64,000 nucleotides of DNA from Cryptomeria japonica (GCF_030272615.1 NC_081413.1:157673849-157737848); one strand, 5' to 3'. Counted from the first letter of the stretch, positions 1 through 11,535 are shown. Translations and numbers: made by a program. The notes: generated from the sequence alone by a model not told the origin.

Positions 1-361
1 CTTCATTCATCCTCATAGATTCAAGTTGTCCTCTTAGACTATCCACTTTTTCTCTTTGAACATGTTCATCTCCTTCATATACTAATATGAGCTTATCCCA
101 CATTGCCTTTGCATCATTGCAGCCTTCCAGATCATTAAACTTTGAATTGGTCAATGCAGATGTTATTTCAATCATTGCTTGAATATGTTCTTGCTTTGCC
201 TTTATCTCTTCCATAGTCAATGGATAGGTGCTCGGTGTGACAAAATCATTCTCCAGATAGTATACAACATATTCTCCAACTCCTGATAGATGTAATTTCA
301 TCCTTTTCTGCCATGTAGAGAAACTTGACTTGTTCAACTTTGGTGCATCCCTCTTATACAT
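1..361 (-). CDS. Ty1/copia gag polyprotein, N-terminal part (element 0)
   Basis: The reverse strand reads open for 120 codons from an ATG at 359-361 to the window edge, without a stop. The product has the layout of plant copia gag (UBN2 family): an early Trp in FSTWQKRMKLHL, a middle AKAMWDKL block and a later LRGQLESMRM helix. Gag forms the cytoplasmic particle that packages element RNA. The ATG lies about 50 nt downstream of a tRNA-Met primer site, as expected for the first codon of a copia element. It is the only clean copia gag start in the window, so element 0 may be younger than its neighbours; the rest lies outside the window. Confidence 0.85.
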   Translation of the reverse strand, partial: MYKRDAPKLNKSSFSTWQKRMKLHLSGVGEYVVYYLENDFVTPSTYPLTMEEIKAKQEHIQAMIEITSALTNSKFNDLEGCNDAKAMWDKLILVYEGDEHVQREKVDSLRGQLESMRMNE

Positions 362-410
362 CTTTGGATCTTTAACTCAAGTGCCTTTAAACTTTCCTTT
401 TGGAGTCCAA

Positions 411-423
411 AGCTCTGATACCA
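411..423 (-). other. Primer binding site, tRNA-iMet type (element 0)
   Basis: The reverse strand reads TGGTATCAGAGCT, matching the 3' end of plant initiator tRNA-Met, the usual primer for copia reverse transcription. It sits two bases from the LTR edge and fixes the element as minus-strand. Confidence 0.85.
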
Positions 424-425
424 AT

Positions 426-1967
426 TGATAGTTCTGATACTAAATATGATTAGTACAGATGCCAAGCTAACAATATGAGAGGGGGCGGGGGGGGTGAATC
501 ATTCAAACTTAATCTTCAATAAAAACAACAGATTCAACCTCGGTAACCTTATCAGAAAAATAGTAATGCATGCAGACCCATAAATAGATAAGATCACAAA
601 CATATAACATCAGATTTAACGTGGAAACCCAAATAGGGAAAAACCACTGTGGGATTTCAGACCCACTAAGAAATATACTCTTCTAGAGTATGCTTGGTTA
701 AAAGCAAATCCTATTAAGGATTACAAACACATTGCTAGATGTGACCCGGTTAAGGGATTTCCCTTAGATCTGTTAGGATCTTCACTTTGTTAGAAGTGAC
801 CTTGTTAAAAGATTTCAAACACTCAATAAGAATTTCACCTTGCTAGAGGATTTACCTATAAGACTATTAAGTCCACTCGGTTAAGAGATTTTCTATCACT
901 TTCAGAAATTAACAGTAATAAAAATCTATCTGCAACTTCACATCTAAAATGCTAAAATAGATTCTTATTTATTCAATACAATCTAGACATAGAACTAATC
1001 TTGTCTATCTGTTGGGCTTCTATACTCTGTTATTCTAATAGGTCTTCAAGCTTCTATGCTCGGTAATCACTATGTAGCATCCCTGTGCATACACTTGCCT
1101 GCATACATTGTTTATCAATAGTTTCCTATTTATGAACAATTAGGTAACTGCTTAATCTCCTTGATCACATTTCCCATGATCAATCATAGCCATCAGATCT
1201 TCAATCTTGTCCAGCTTCAATGCATCTCTCGATCTGAAAACATTTTACCCTGCCTTGGAACTTGCATAATAGTCTTGGAACTTGTGCTAGGGTATTGCGG
1301 TTCAATCTGAGCTATAGATCTTCCTGCCGATCTTTCTTTATCATAGATTCTTTAACAATCTTCATACACAACTTACCAATCATTTAATCCACTCCATCTC
1401 ATCAGCTTCTTTTATTAAATACTGCATGTAAACATTTAATTCTTTCTGTTATAGCTCAGTTACAACTCGGTAACAACTTGGTGAATACTAAACTTCACTC
1501 GGTAGACATTCTGCCTTCATTAACCAATAGCGATAACCTTAGGGTTTACCGACTAGGTTCCTTAGGGTTTACCGACTAGGTTCTTTGCTTGATAATATAG
1601 TATAGTATTAACCTTTACATTTTACAACACATGTATGATGTTAAAACAATCTAAAACATCATGAGCTCATCATTGTCTGTCTCGGTAGTAGTTTCTCATT
1701 GAATACCTTATTCATCCCTTTATTCATCATATTCTTTCCTATGTCTTTTACCGACTTCTTCATAATCTTCATATCATACTTCTCAAGATATGGCAACATC
1801 ATACTGAATTAGAAAATCAATTTCTTGACATCAATGAAAAAATAATAATATCAAGATAGTAAAACATCTTTAATCAGTTATATCCATAATCATCAACAAC
1901 CTTCTCAATATCCTTATTGAAATGCCACCAATCTTTCATTGTCTGTTATAATGCAATATTGCCAACA
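426..1967 (-). repeat. 5' LTR of copia element 0
   Basis: The LTR lies directly upstream (minus sense) of the primer site. Its inner edge is at TG 426-427. The outer edge is inferred from a TGTTGGC start (reverse of gccaaca ending at 1967), which resembles the A2 LTR start. The partner LTR is outside the window, so the outer edge is unconfirmed. It contains a C/G-rich tract at 478-497 near the LTR 3' end and an array of micro-hairpins at 675-887. No coding capacity is seen. Confidence 0.6.
675..887. repeat. Tandem micro-hairpin array inside LTR 0
   Basis: About eleven short inverted repeats (arms 3-6 bp) follow one another with six-base loops such as TGTTAG, TGCTAG or GGTTAA. Examples are ATACTC/GAGTAT, AATCC/GGATT, CACAT/ATGTG, AGATC/GATCT and TCACTT/AAGTGA. 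Similar arrays occur in the LTRs of A and A2. Confidence 0.7.
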
Positions 1968-2005
1968 TTGTTATGAATTTGTAATGTTGGCTGCATTATA
2001 GACAG
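1941..2005. repeat. Imperfect inverted repeat at outer edge of LTR 0
   Basis: Arms 1941-1969 and 1983-2005 are near-complementary (core GCCAACATT against AATGTTGGC) around a 13-base spacer. It overlaps the presumed LTR boundary, so it may be the target site or an LTR-terminal structure. Confidence 0.6.
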
Positions 2006-2538
2006 ATCTAATGCTTAACTATTCCACGTCTTCTCTTTCCCCAAAGTATTACCAGTTTAGCGGTCTCTCTTGTCTACACGTCTTGGAGTGGTGGGAGGCC
2101 AAGTAATGTCTTATGAAGTGATCAACCTCAGATCATGGAGAGATGGTTGGTCTTATCCACCATCATCGTGGAGTCTATAGTCTTCCAACTGCCTCTGTGG
2201 ATCATGAAAAATCTGCATTTACTTAAGTCTATGGCACTACATGCCCATTTACTCCTTCCCGCTGGTCATGAGCCATTAACAATGGTCGTTCTGCAGTCTA
2301 AGCGGAGTGATCTGCAGTAAGTGGGGTGTGATTGTCATTTGGTGGGGATGTTGACATTGTCAACTTCTACTAGTCAACCAATAACCCGCCACTGCCACCT
2401 TTTGTGGAACAAACATCCACCCACCACCTTTGGTAAAATAACATATTTATAATAAAAAATTCATTTTAAATCATTAGTAATTAAATTCTAAGATGATTTT
2501 CTATGATTAATAAACTAATAATGTATAAGGATATATAC

Positions 2539-2582
<44 letters not shown>

Positions 2583-2740
2583 ATATACTGATCAATTTCA
2601 TTAAACTAATTATGAAATATATACAATAATCAACTTCATATGGATTGAAATCATGTCAACATAAAGTTTGCATTCTAAATCATATTTAATAGAAATTTTA
2701 AGTCGCTAATTAATTAACTCTAATTTTTAAACTAATAGTC
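1968..2740. other. Non-coding AT-rich interval with TA microsatellite
   Basis: I see no supported gene here. A (TA)n run with a few interruptions occupies about 2531-2573. The short ORF at 2135-2320 has no recognisable content. Confidence 0.6.
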
Positions 2741-2913
2741 ATTTTTATATATGAAATCAACATAACGACTAATTTTTACTCAAATCATTTCAATTTAAAA
2801 TAACGTATCGACGAAGTCACAATTCAACAATGATGCATCGACAAAGTCATATTTGCACAAACAACTTTTCTATTGTGGTGTGTGACATTCCTCTAGTCTA
2901 CCAAAGTCATAAG
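2741..2913 (+). repeat. Left copy of the 173-bp duplication flanking element A
   Basis: This block (starting atttttatatatgaaatc, ending gtcataag) recurs immediately beyond the other LTR of element A at 10969-11142, with roughly a dozen mismatches. It is far longer than the 4-6 bp target duplication made by retroelement integrase. Confidence 0.85.
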
Positions 2914-4097
2914 CCCAATATGGAAAGCTAATGTACTAAGAGGGGAGGGGTGAATCAGTACTTCAAAACTCTTCTTCAATAATAACTTTACTGTTATGCA
3001 TAAACCGAATAGTGCAATAACATAATATAAAGCTAAAACAAATAGATAACAATCATACATGATTCACTCCATAACACATATATTTTGGTTATGCAGAAAC
3101 TCTTGGTTAGAGAGAAAAATTGCGGTGGGGATGGCACCCACAACTTCACTACTGCAATAATAAAGGTTGCTCGGTTAGAGCTACATGTTTAGCTATTTCT
3201 GATAGCTTACCCTATTAGGAGTATCAAGATCTATTAGATCTACCTTGCTAAATGATTTTACAACACTTAAACTAAATACTACACTTGGTTAGAGGCTTTA
3301 CAATTTGTAGACTTGATCAGAGTATTTTACCCTATTAAAGGTTTCTCTTACAACTTCAAAATATTACAATAAATCATTACAAATATCTGCAACTTTACAT
3401 TTGGAATGTTATAGCAGATTCTATATGCTCAGAATAAGATTACCTTGCTTATAGCATACCTCAGTAACCCATATAGTAACTCGGTAAACCCTTCTATTTA
3501 CTCTGTTCTTTGATTGTCCTCTAAAATCCTTCTCAGTGACCTCTGTGTCTCTGTAACAGTCATAACACTTAGTGCTTTCATATGTCTTGCTTCATATATC
3601 TCTATCTCTTCTTTTCTATCATGCTACTTGTATATTTCTGATCTTAATCCATGTTGTATAAATAGATCTCTTATGTCAGTGATCCATTCATTGCTTCGAT
3701 CTTACAAACATGTTTTATCAAATGAATAACCATGCAAAATACTTCATTGGTTAGATGACCTCAAAATCATACACAATCTTTAAGTGCAATTTCCAATGTG
3801 ATAACTGTTAGATGTTGCTCGATCTTGTAACACATTTTCATATGTATGTCTAGGTTCAATGAATCTAGTAACATGTTTCACTTGGTGTATATCAACTCAG
3901 TGTGTCATCTTTGCTGCTCGGTAGACATGAAATGATACTTGGTAGATAGCTCGGTGTGTACTGTGCTCTGAGACTACTTTCTTCTATAACTGACTAGACT
4001 GTGCAAACCGGACTGAATATTTTTGTAGAGATAACCAACTAGAGTATATAGAATAACTTTGAACATAAAACTAATGGCAACTTGATAAGTAGTAACA
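2914..4097 (-). repeat. 3' LTR of element A
   Basis: It aligns with 9794-10968 over its whole length. The expected terminal bases (tgttagg on the plus strand) are missing: cccaatatgg joins directly to the flanking duplication. The CT-rich tract near 2940-2952 and micro-hairpins at about 3100-3340 match the other copy. Confidence 0.9.
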
Positions 4098-4110
4098 ATC
4101 TCCCCTTTTG
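4098..4110 (-). other. Polypurine tract of element A
   Basis: The reverse strand reads CAAAAGGGGAGAT immediately before the LTR start TGTTACTAC, which is the expected plus-strand primer position. Confidence 0.85.
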
Positions 4111-4492
4111 ACATTAGTTGAGATGTTTGACAAAAACTACTTTCAAAGTTATAACTCAATAATCTATATACTTGCAAAATTTGACTATACTAATAGTATA
4201 TACAATAATCAATGAAATAATAAATCCAGATATACTCCCCTTATCGACATACTATATAAAACTCTGATTTTGCATGCTCGGTGATCAATGTTCTATGTGT
4301 TGCAATTGTTCTTTGCTTATTGTTCTGTTCACTGCTCGGTACACTGCTCTTGGATACTCTGCTCACTCTGCTTGGTATACTCCCCCTGTATACTATACTC
4401 CTGTTATTGAATACTATACTTTGAATACTATATCACTCCTTTATCACTCCTCTAATACTATATCACTCCCCCTTTTTGACAAACATCAAAAC

Positions 4493-7400
4493 TTAGTTAC
4501 CATTTGGTGGTAGCAACTGGTCAAAAATGGATTTATACTTTCTCCGTGCTTCGGTGAGAGTGACAGAGAGGGCATCCTTTACACTGTCCATTAAATAATT
4601 ATGTGCTTGAATATTAGCCAATAATGATATTAAGCCATCTAGAGTGCTTCCCTCTTGTGCAATAGATAAGGAGGTGGCTCAATTCATCTGTTCTTGGATG
4701 GATGAAAGATGAGGAAGGAATAATGTCTGAAGTGTCATTATGTCCATCCTAATCTTGTGTTCTTCATTTCTTAGGTCCAATTGTTGAGCCATGAGCTATT
4801 GTAACTTTTTATAAAAATTCTGAACTGAATTTGGCTCTGTGATCAACTTATTTGAGAGACCGGTGATCTCTTTCTCAATTGCTTCTATTTTATTCTTGAT
4901 GTCTTTAATGAATAAAGAAAATGTGCAGAGTTTCTAAAATAAATAAAGAATGTGCTTGAGTTGGGGAGTCAACTCAGCAATAAATTTGACAAGTTTAACT
5001 TTGCCAATAGCGATAGCTTTCTATACCTCTTCTATCATTTTTGCAGTGAGCTCCTTGTCTTTTAGCTTGCTCAAATATTCCAATGCATCTACTCCAGATG
5101 TCTCTATCTTTGTTAGGAGTTCATCTAGTTGAATGTGGATGGCCACATCTATTGAGACTGTAACTTCAGGTAGAATATCTATTAAGAGTGCTTTCACCTT
5201 CTGAAGTACTTTATTTTTCTTTTGGATAGCCATTTCCTTCTCTTGTTTGGCTTTTGCTTTGCATAGTTCACCGAAATCAATAAGTGTTTGCCCCTTGAGT
5301 TTTGATATGTCTACACTGGGCAACACTATTAGTTTTGACAAATCAACTTTAAAACTATGCTTCTTCATCTTCTTTTCTTTACCTTTCACCGATGGAACTA
5401 AGACAATGGCTTGTGAGGCTTGATGACCCTTGGTAGGTTGCTCGGTAGAGGCAACACTTTGGTCAGTTTCTTTAGCCTCTGTAGTGTCCTTTGGTGTCTC
5501 GGTACTCAATGTCTTAGTTACAACATTTTTAGTGCTAGAAGGTGCTTGAGATGTCTGTTCTTGAGTAGTACCTTCTCCTGCTATAGACTTGTGACCTTCA
5601 GTGCCTTGGTCCATATCCTGAGGAGTTTCGGTTGAGACGAGTTGATTAACCGGTGGATAAGGCTGAACTTGTTCTAAGATAGATTCACTGGATACAAGTT
5701 TTGCATATGCATTGCCTTCTATCATTTCCTATTCTGGGGCCTCTGTATCCATGACATCTTCATCTATTTGAAGAGTGTCAGCAGGGTCTTTCTTGGTAAC
5801 ATCAAGATCTTGCTTGATGACATCAATAATTTCAACTTCAGCTTGCTCACCGGCATCCTTGACTTTAAATATTTCCTGCCACTTTGCTTTTATCTCATTT
5901 TCTACTTCAATATACAAACCATTCATAAGTTTTAAGGCTCTTTGTTTGATGAGAAACTTTGAGTTGTAGGTGGTCAAATGTTCTTTTATTTCAGCTACTG
6001 ACATGTCAGCAAAAAGATGTACCAGACTTCTTTCTCTGGTCTGTTTCTCCGAGTCCATTGCATACTTCCACCTATTATCAATATGCAAATAAAGTTCATT
6101 TGGAAGTGACTTAGATAGTTCCAATGGAGCTAACAGGAATTTTAGAAGTGTGCAGATGACAACTTCTTCAATTTGTCTCTTTTCATCATTATTTTTGGTT
6201 TCATACTTAACATATCTAAATGATCCAAATCCACCATATTCTTTCAGATTAGCATAGAAGTTTTCAACACTATGTACATTTACCTTCTTTCTCTTGACAA
6301 TCTGAAATTTTCTTGCATCTTCAAATTCGGTGTCACTAGACTCTTTTGCCAAAATGAGTCTCCGAGTAGATTTCTTGTAGGTCTTTGTTACCTTGGGAAT
6401 AGTAACACTCTTTGTTTTCTTACTCGGTGAAGCTGCAGATGCTCTAGTGTTAGGTCGCTTTACTGGAGGAGTCGGTGAGGCCTTTGATGAATCCAGTTTC
6501 TTTCTTTTCAACACTTTACCCTTAGGCAATTCAGTGCTTAATATTATAGCTGCCTCTTGGGCTTCAGATTCCTCTTTGGTAATGGTTATAGTGCCTTTGA
6601 CAGGTGTGGAGGAATAATCTTCTCCAAATTTCTCTGATAATGCCTTTATCATCTTTATTGCCTTTCTTGTAGCTTTGGGTACTACAATGCTCATCTTAAC
6701 CTTTTCCTTCACTTCCTCATAGGTTCCATACCTCATCTCGATAGCATACCTTAGTAATGTGAGAAATGCATCAATTTTCTGTTGTGTGATGTCAAAATCA
6801 ATCTTGTAACCCATAGGTGACAAATATTGAGTTCTCGGTTCCACATCATTCACATAATAGTGATCAGTGTCTACTTCAAAACATATGTCATTTTTGTATT
6901 TCTCCACTAGCTAGGGTGGAATTCTATACCTGTTATGCATTTTCTCTTGGAACTTACTAAAGTAATCATCCATAATATCATTAAAATTATCTCCTAACTT
7001 CTTAATGAAGTCATTGATTTGATGGGTGATTGGTCAGTGTAGTTCCCAAACAACTTTACCGACTGATGGAAAGAATTTTTCAAAATAGAAAAACATGAAT
7101 ACAAGTAATGATCCAAACTTTAGTGTATTAGCTGAGTTGTTCTTCTTTGGCTTCCTAATGGTGTTCAGATTCTCAAACAGGTCCTTCAACAACACCTCAC
7201 ATAGATCAATTTTCATTCCCTTTTTCACAATTTTGTATGCTAGGTCTACTGCTGCACAGGGTACACTATTTTCCCTTGCTGATTGGAAGAAATAGTAACC
7301 TATTACTCTAATGGCAAATTTTAGTTCTTCATCAGTGACATTATTCATTTTCAATCCTCTGCAATCTGATTCCACTCCAGTTAAACTGATCAATTCCTTT

Positions 7401-7855
7401 TGTGATATCATCTTTTGAGCTCAGGCATGATCATAAATGGGGTAACTGGTAATCAGATGAATGATTTACTTGGTAATCTTAAATGGTTTCTCTTCTAGCC
7501 ACATGAAGTCATTGTGAACTCTACTTAGAACAAACTTCACCCACTGGGGTTTGAACACACAGGGATAGGTTAGGGCTTCAGTTAATCCCTTGATCTTAAT
7601 GTGCTCATACTTGCTATTTAATTTACCATCTGTGCACAATTCATCACAGGTGTCTTTGATTTCAACATGACCGAGTTCTTCAACACGACATTTGGTGAAG
7701 AATCTCACATCCTCGACTAACAACACTCTATCTGGGATGAGTAAAAATGTAGTTTTGTCATCCTGTTCAGATGCAACTTTGGGAGTCAAAGAGTATTGTA
7801 GTGAGGGCTTCTCTACATTCTTAACAATGATGGGATCTTGGATCTTAGATGCCAT
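4493..7855 (-). pseudogene. Unknown ORF2 of element A (~1120 codons, nonsense mutations only)
   Basis: A single reverse-strand frame runs from ATGGCATCT at 7855 to a stop at 4493-4495. Nine in-frame stops interrupt it (near 7466, 7421, 7034, 6910, 5727, 5021, 4933, 4798 and 4680), but I see no frameshift. The N-terminal third has a hydrophobic globular look (VFKPQWVKFVLSRVH, then TDEELKFAIRVIGYYF). The middle is Lys/Ser/Thr-rich and basic, and the C-terminal third is charged and probably coiled coil. I recognise no enzyme family. It sits where pol would be, and a relative's first codons survive at 11535-11407. The role is unknown; an RNA- or DNA-binding particle component is only a guess. Confidence 0.75.
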
Positions 7856-8378
7856 TGTAGATTTTAGATAAAAGCTAACAAATAATCCTTAGGGTTCCAG
7901 GATTTTCAAATGGCAAACGCTTTATACTTAGGAGATAATAGCAACTTGATAAGATTGGTGAATGAGCTTAACAATGCATTGAGATTGATGTAAATACCTT
8001 GAATTTGCTTTGTAGGAGGTTTGATCACCTTAGATTCGCTTTGCTCTGCTCTCTCAAAAACTTGGTAAGTAAAAATGACCATGAAAATGCTTTTAAGTAC
8101 ACAATATGCCTTATCGGGCTTCGTGCGGGTTAGGTCAAAAACATTAAATGCACTCAGTTCAACTTAACTTTCTTTCCTTTTGCGCTTTAACTGAGTAACC
8201 AAACTTCCTTCATTCACCGACTAGACAAGTTTCTTGTATAGTGCTCCAAAAGACTTTGATAGAATTTCAAACTTACTAATACATCTTAATTATGCAAATT
8301 TTGAGTTAAGTACATAATAAAATAGGAACTGTTAAGATTTATCCTTGAGAGAATGTAGTCCCTTCATACCTTTACCGA
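7856..8378 (-). promoter_or_regulatory. Spacer between gag-like ORF and ORF2 of element A
   Basis: About 520 bp without a convincing ORF. The related element A2 has a spacer of similar length at the same place (11536-11989), and both contain a GCATTTAATG word and end at ATGGCATC. That conservation suggests a leader, an internal promoter or a splice region for ORF2. No specific motif is proven. Confidence 0.4.
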
Positions 8379-9731
8379 TTAATTTGGAATAGGTGCACCT
8401 AACTCGGTAGGTAAGGTGCTTTCTTCATTTGACACAATTTCCTTCTTTTTCCAAATCATCTTTAATTTGTCTTTTATTTCTTCAATGTCTTTTCTAGGTT
8501 GATCTTTGCAATCTCCAGCCAAGTGTCCAACTTTGTGACAATGAAAACATGTCATACTAGGATTTCTCCATGATCTTCAGTTGTTCATCACAAACCTTAT
8601 AAAGCAGTTGGCACTTATATGTCCATATCTTCCACAACATTCACACCATATCCTTGTATTGTAATCCCATGGTACTGTAGAATACTGTCGGTAAGGATGT
8701 GTGTGAGTTCGGTAACCTCTAGCATTTGCTCGGTGTGCAGACCACATATAGTTCTTTTGCTTAAACCAACACTTCTCAGTACTATGTCCATATCTATTGC
8801 AGTTTTTACAAAACCCCTTGAATTTTGCCTTCTCATAATTGTTAATAGACTTTGTCCTACATTGATTAGATGTGTGACCATATTTATTACAATTGTAACA
8901 ATAACCTTTGGACTTAGTGACATTCGGTTGCTTACCTTTTCTGATTTGGCACATGTTGGTAGTGTGACCTTGATTTCCATAGTAGTTGCAAATAGGCTTC
9001 TTTCTTTTGATGTTATTCTTGTTTCCAGCTTGCTTTGATGATTCTCCTCTCTCGGTAGTATGAATTCCCTTCTCGGTAGAGTCTTTTCCTTTGTAACCGA
9101 GTCCTGCATCTTTGTTGGGTCGTCTTGTATTCAGTTGCTCATCCAACATCTTTGATGCTTCATAACTTTTCTTTAGTGTTTCTTTGGATTTCTTCTCTGT
9201 TTCAAGTTCATCGGTCAACCTTGATACTTCAAGTTTCAATGCTTGATTCTCATCATTTTTTAGATTTGCTTCATGATGTGCATAACCTAGTTGATCTGAC
9301 AGGTTTTGTTGAATTCCAATCATCCTTGTGATTTCATCATTCTTATCAGATACTAAGACTTCAAGTTGTTGTTTCTCTCTTTCTAGATCTCTTACTTTAT
9401 CCTCGACTATCCTCAATGCATCAATATTTTTAGTCATCTGTGTGCTAAAATGTTCATGTTCTCTTTTCGTTGCTTTTAGTTGATCAGCCAGTGCTTTGTT
9501 CTTTTCTTTTGATACTCCAATAATTTCTTCAGTCTCTTCAAACATACTATTCTCAGATGATGTCTCAATTTGTTCCACTAACTCTTGAGAGTCCTACAAA
9601 TCATCAGATAATCTTCTTCTTACTTTTAGAGATTTTTGCATTTGTCTTTGCATGTCTGCAATCACTTGATTAGCATGATCGAGCTCTTCTTGTAGATACA
9701 CAATCCTTTGAGATTGTTTATAGCCTTCCAT
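8379..9731 (-). pseudogene. Gag-like protein of element A (coiled coil plus zinc knuckles)
   Basis: A 450-residue frame starts at ATG 9729-9731, about 50 nt after the primer site, and ends at 8379-8381. In-frame stops at 9594 and 8577 break it. The first ~210 residues are heptad-like and charged (predicted coiled coil). They are followed by five CCHC-type knuckles such as CYNCNKYGHTSNQC, CKNCNRYGHSTEKC and CECCGRYGHISANC; the first has Tyr for its second Cys, and the fifth (CFHCHKVGHLAGDC) lies beyond the second stop. Knuckles of this type bind RNA during packaging. The long coiled coil differs from the usual UBN2 capsid of copia gag, so capsid homology is not evident. Confidence 0.8.
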
Positions 9732-9778
9732 TGATAAGATCTTTCTCTTTAGGCAGTTAAACCCTTTTCCAAGATTGA

Positions 9779-9791
9779 AGCTCTGATACCA
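9779..9791 (-). other. Primer binding site, tRNA-iMet type (element A)
   Basis: The reverse strand reads TGGTATCAGAGCT two bases inside the 5' LTR, identical to the site of element 0. Confidence 0.9.
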
Positions 9792-9793
9792 AT

Positions 9794-10968
9794 TGTTAGG
9801 CCCAATATGGAAAGCTAATGTACTAAGAGGGGACGGGTGAATTAGTACTTCAAAACTCTTCTTCAATAATAACTTTACTATTATGCATAAATTGAATAGT
9901 GCAATGACATAATATAAAGCTAAAACAAATAGATAACAATCATACATGATTCACTCCATAACACATATATTTTGGTTACACAGAAACTCTTGGTTAGAGA
10001 GAAAAACTGTGGTGGGGATGGCACCCACAACTTCACTACAGCAATAATAAAGGTTGCTCGGTTAGAGCTACATGTTTAGCTATTTTTGATAGCTTACCCT
10101 GTTAGGAGTATCAAGATCTGTTAGATCTACCTTGCTAAAGGATTTTACAACACTTAAACTAAATGTTGCACCTGGTTAGAGGCTTTACAATTTATAGACT
10201 TGATTAGAGTCTTTTACCCTATTGAGGGTTTCTCTTACAACTTCAAAATATTACAATAAATCATTACAAATATCTGCAACTTTACATCTAGAATGTTATA
10301 GCAGATTCTATGTGCTCAGAATAAGATTACCTTTCTTATAGCATACCTCGGTAACCCATATAGTAACTTGGTAAACCCTTCTGTTTACTCTGTTCTTTGA
10401 CTATCCTCTGAAATCCTTCTTAGTGACCTCTGTGTCTCTATAATAGTCATAACACTTAGTGCTTTCATATGTCTTATTTCATATATCTCTATCTCTTCCT
10501 TTCTGTCATGCTACTTGTATATTTCTAATCTTAATCCATGTTGTATAAATAGATCTCTTATGTCAGTGATCCATTCATTGCTTCAATCTTACAAACATGT
10601 TTTATCAAATGAATAGCCATGCAAAATACTTCATTGGTTAGATGACCTCAAAATCATACACAATCTTTAAGTGCAATTTCCAATGTGATAACTGTTAGAT
10701 GTTCCTTGATCTTGTAACACATTTTCATATGTATGTCCAGGTTCAATGAATCTGGTAACATGTTTCACTCAGTGTGTCATCTTTGCTGCTTGGTAGACAT
10801 GAAATGATACTCAGTAGACAGCTCGGTGTCTACTATGCTTTGAGACTACTTTCTTCTATAACCGACTAGACTGTGCATACTGATTGAATATTTCTGTAGA
10901 GATAACCAACTAGAGTATATAGAATAACTTTGAACATAAAACTAATGTCAACTTGATAAGTAGTAACA
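9794..10968 (-). repeat. 5' LTR of element A
   Basis: It begins TGTTACTAC and ends CCTAACA in minus sense and matches 2914-4097. Positions 9975-10228 hold about nine micro-hairpins, for example AGATC/GATCT around TGTTA, GACT/AGTC around TGATTAG and AGCTAT/ATAGCT. Confidence 0.9.
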
Positions 10969-11142
10969 ATTTTTATATATGAAATCAACATAATGACTAT
11001 TTTTTACTAAAATCATGTCAATTTAAAATAACGTATCGATGAAGTCACAATTCAAATAATGATGCATCGACAAAGTCATATTTGCACAAACAACTTTTCT
11101 ATTGTGGTGTGTGAGATTCCTCTAGTCTACCAAATTCATAAG
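10969..11142 (+). repeat. Right copy of the 173-bp duplication flanking element A
   Basis: It matches 2741-2913. Beyond 11142 the sequence (ctaaaacaactc) differs from what follows the left copy, so the duplication ends here. Confidence 0.85.
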
Positions 11143-11406
11143 CTAAAACAACTCTACCCGAGTCATGTTCTCACCTTCATCTTCATTCACCTGTCCCTAC
11201 ATCACTTGCACTCAATAATTCATCAACATTGACGATCCCCAATTAAGATGATACTAGCTATCTAATTACATATTGCATGAGTAAAATGCATACATCGTTT
11301 CCTATTATTTGTATACAACTGCATTATCATCAAAATGAATGTTCATATTTGTTTCAATTTCAATTCATAAAGAAAAATCTACATTATTTCTCCTAATAAA
11401 ACATTA
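11143..11406. other. Unassigned interval
   Basis: No ORF or known repeat signature is seen. It separates the duplication from the truncated end of element A2 and may be element A2 sequence too decayed to recognise, or host DNA. Confidence 0.4.
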
Positions 11407-11535
11407 TCAAAAATATGGTTTGTGACATGGAACTTGTGACAATGCATTATACGACATAATTTGTTTTGCCTCTACATATTCCATAGGCTTAGAAGTAATA
11501 ATTAACCTCTCTACAATCTTTGAAGTTGATGCCAT
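11407..11535 (-). pseudogene. Remnant of ORF2 start in element A2
   Basis: A 42-codon frame begins ATGGCATCA at 11533-11535, at the place and with the first codons of element A ORF2 (both start MAS and share weak similarity after that). It stops at 11407-11409. Function unknown; its value is that it confirms the gag-spacer-ORF2 order. Confidence 0.5.

Larger units (their letters stand above)
2914..10968 (-). mobile_element. Element A: pol-less LTR retrotransposon with two ORFs
   Basis: Two LTRs of about 1.18 kb in direct orientation flank an internal region of about 5.7 kb. In minus sense the order is 5' LTR (9794-10968), tRNA-Met primer site, gag-like ORF with zinc knuckles (9731-8379), spacer, long unknown ORF2 (7855-4493), polypurine tract (4110-4098) and 3' LTR (4097-2914). 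I found no protease, reverse transcriptase, RNase H or integrase motif, so it must depend on enzymes from another element. This resembles the non-autonomous TR-GAG type, but ORF2 is extra. A hand count over the first ~350 bp of the two LTRs gives about 4-5% difference. Confidence 0.85.

Noticed and set aside
411-423. tRNA-Met-like sequence (also at 9779, 13316 and 55080)
   Set aside because: Only the 3' terminal stretch complementary to the tRNA is present, in the primer-site position; no cloverleaf surrounds it.
675-887. Possible CRISPR-like array of short palindromic repeats
   Set aside because: Units have no constant repeat or uniform spacer, arms differ between units, and the setting is a plant LTR.
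2135-2320. 61-codon plus-strand ORF between elements 0 and A
   Set aside because: No similarity to any family I recognise and no supporting signals; length is expected by chance.
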